Below, piece after piece: positions 9,688-10,436 of a stretch of 10,436 nt of DNA; within the stretch, counting starts at the first letter, position 1, and the number at the start of each line of letters is the position of its first letter. A program made the position numbers and the translations under genes. Source of the stretch: Asterionellopsis glacialis (taxonomy: Eukaryota > Bacillariophyta > Plagiogrammaphyceae > Rhaphoneidales > Asterionellopsidaceae); the NCBI GenBank assembly GCA_014885115.2, contig WKLE02000982.1, positions 1,841 through 12,276 of the forward strand. Reading direction: 5' to 3'. The notes beneath the pieces were generated by a model. That model searched no databases, was not told the origin of the DNA, and was given only the letters and a program-made list of their open reading frames with translations.

Positions 9688-10436
9688 ATGGTAGATGCTA
9701 CACTGTTAAAAGAATTTGGTTTCAAAAAAGAAAGAATGCTTGAAAGAGATGCATTATTGTTTTTTGGCAAATACTGTTTCCAATATGTGATACATCCAAA
9801 TTAACAATAAAAGATGTCCCATGAGTTTCCTTTTACCCCTAAAACTAGGAATTTCAGCAATGTGCATGCTGTTTCTAAAACTAAAAAAGGATCTTTGGGA
9901 GGATCACATAGGCATGAATTTATATTTGTTACAGAACAAGAGCCAGTAAGGTCAATGGATGGTGTTATTCTTAATATAGGGATGGTTCAAGAAGCAAAAC
10001 AGGAGGTGTGGAATCCACATCAGATGGATTCTTGGTAATCCTGAATATGATAAAGATATATATAAAAGGCAGTGATATACTCACAATAATGGCTTCAAAG
10101 ATAAGAAGTAGTTTCAAATTCAATGACAGTAGTAAATCTTGCAGTGTTTTGGATGTTCTATATGATCCATATCATGCCAAGCATGACCTAGTATTTAAGA
10201 CTTGTTTGGTACCACCAAATGATGTGAATGAATTTACAGAAAGAAGATTTGTGAATTGACAAAACAACAGCATAAGACAACAGTGGACATGCATTTTCTT
10301 AGTGGCAAAACATCATTGTATGGGTACTTCTTGAACATCTGTATCAAGTATGCACTGGAAAACCAATTACAAGCCATAAAAAACCTTTAGGTAAACTTTA
10401 ATATAGAGCTAAGAAACAACTACTTAAGGGGGTAGA
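9688..10436 (+). pseudogene. Decayed PiggyBac-like (DDE_Tnp_1_7) transposase, runs off right edge
   Basis: The reading has to hop frames. Frame from 9688: VDATLLKEFGFKKERMLERD. Frame from 9765: WQILFPICDTSKLTIKDVP, then TGA (9822-9824). Back to the first frame near 9829: FTPKTRNFSNVHAV, GSLGGSHRHEF, then MDGVILNIG. Frame from 10013: RWILGNPEYDKDI, then TGA (10073-10075). Frame from about 10077: ILTIMASKIRSSFKFND, then YDPYHAKHDLVFK, ending at TGA 10257-10259. Frame near 10253: LTKQQHKTTVDMH. This order of blocks (LERDALFF, LFPICDP-like, DPR-like, GSxGHxF-like, DGV, RWxxxNPEYD, a YDPxxKYDxIFK-like block, then an acidic DETTW-like site) matches what I remember of the PiggyBac-like transposases abundant in diatoms. 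Such proteins cut and paste DNA at TTAA sites. At least four frameshifts and several stops make it inactive. The catalytic end lies outside or is too damaged to read. Identification is by motif order, without a search. Confidence 0.65.

Larger units (their letters stand above)
2761..10436. other. CpG-erased, AT-rich block of decayed repeat DNA
   Basis: By hand scan this 7,676-base block has CpG at only six places: about 5109, 7367, 7527, 7726, 8595 and 8758. The 2.76 kb to its left has about 82. C and G themselves are not rare (about one third of bases in sampled lines), and GC, CA and TG steps are common, so the loss is specific to CpG. This pattern is known to follow methylation of cytosine in CpG and its deamination to T. 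Stops are frequent in all frames. The only coding remnant I recognise is a transposase at the right end, which suggests silenced transposon-derived sequence, though the age and origin of the rest cannot be read directly. The block continues past the right edge. Confidence 0.85.

Noticed and set aside
2761..10436. Fungal-type repeat-induced point mutation as the cause of the decay
   Set aside because: Classical RIP acts mainly on CpA, leaving few CA and many TA steps. Here CA and TG are common and only CpG is missing, which fits methyl-CpG deamination better.

Overview
The window looks like nuclear DNA from a eukaryotic microalga, most likely a diatom. Two things point that way: an ankyrin-repeat protein with the interrupted repeat style common in diatoms, and the wreck of an algal-type PiggyBac-like transposase. 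No sequence search was possible, so the taxon is an inference. I saw no bacterial operons, ribosome binding sites, RNA genes or CRISPR array.

The window has two unlike halves. The left part (1 to about 2760) has ordinary base composition, with about 82 CpG dinucleotides by hand count. It holds one large coding frame on the minus strand, open for 735 codons from an ATG at 2206 to the left edge, where it is cut off. It encodes about six ankyrin repeats with Ser/Thr/Asn-rich insertions and a long C-terminal region without repeats. The plus-strand frames in this part are its antisense shadows. Between 2207 and about 2760 lies its upstream region, with a 56-codon frame that could be an unproven 5' exon.

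The right part (about 2761 to 10436) is AT-rich, full of stops in all frames, and almost without CpG: I count only 6 in 7.7 kb, where roughly 200 would be expected from base composition (my estimate). This is the mark of long-term cytosine methylation at CpG followed by deamination, as in old silenced transposon DNA. Inside it are an imperfect direct repeat (3128-3366), an imperfect inverted repeat (8590-8760), two short open frames of unknown meaning (7471-7764 and 9138-9419) and, at the right end, a decayed plus-strand transposase (about 9688 to the edge). That transposase can be followed only by hopping between three frames and across stops, and one stop sits where this family normally has an arginine, as expected for CGA turning into TGA.

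The left gene and the right repeat block do not appear to work together. The main point of interest is the sharp border between a CpG-normal gene and a CpG-erased repeat block, within about 550 bp of the gene's likely start.
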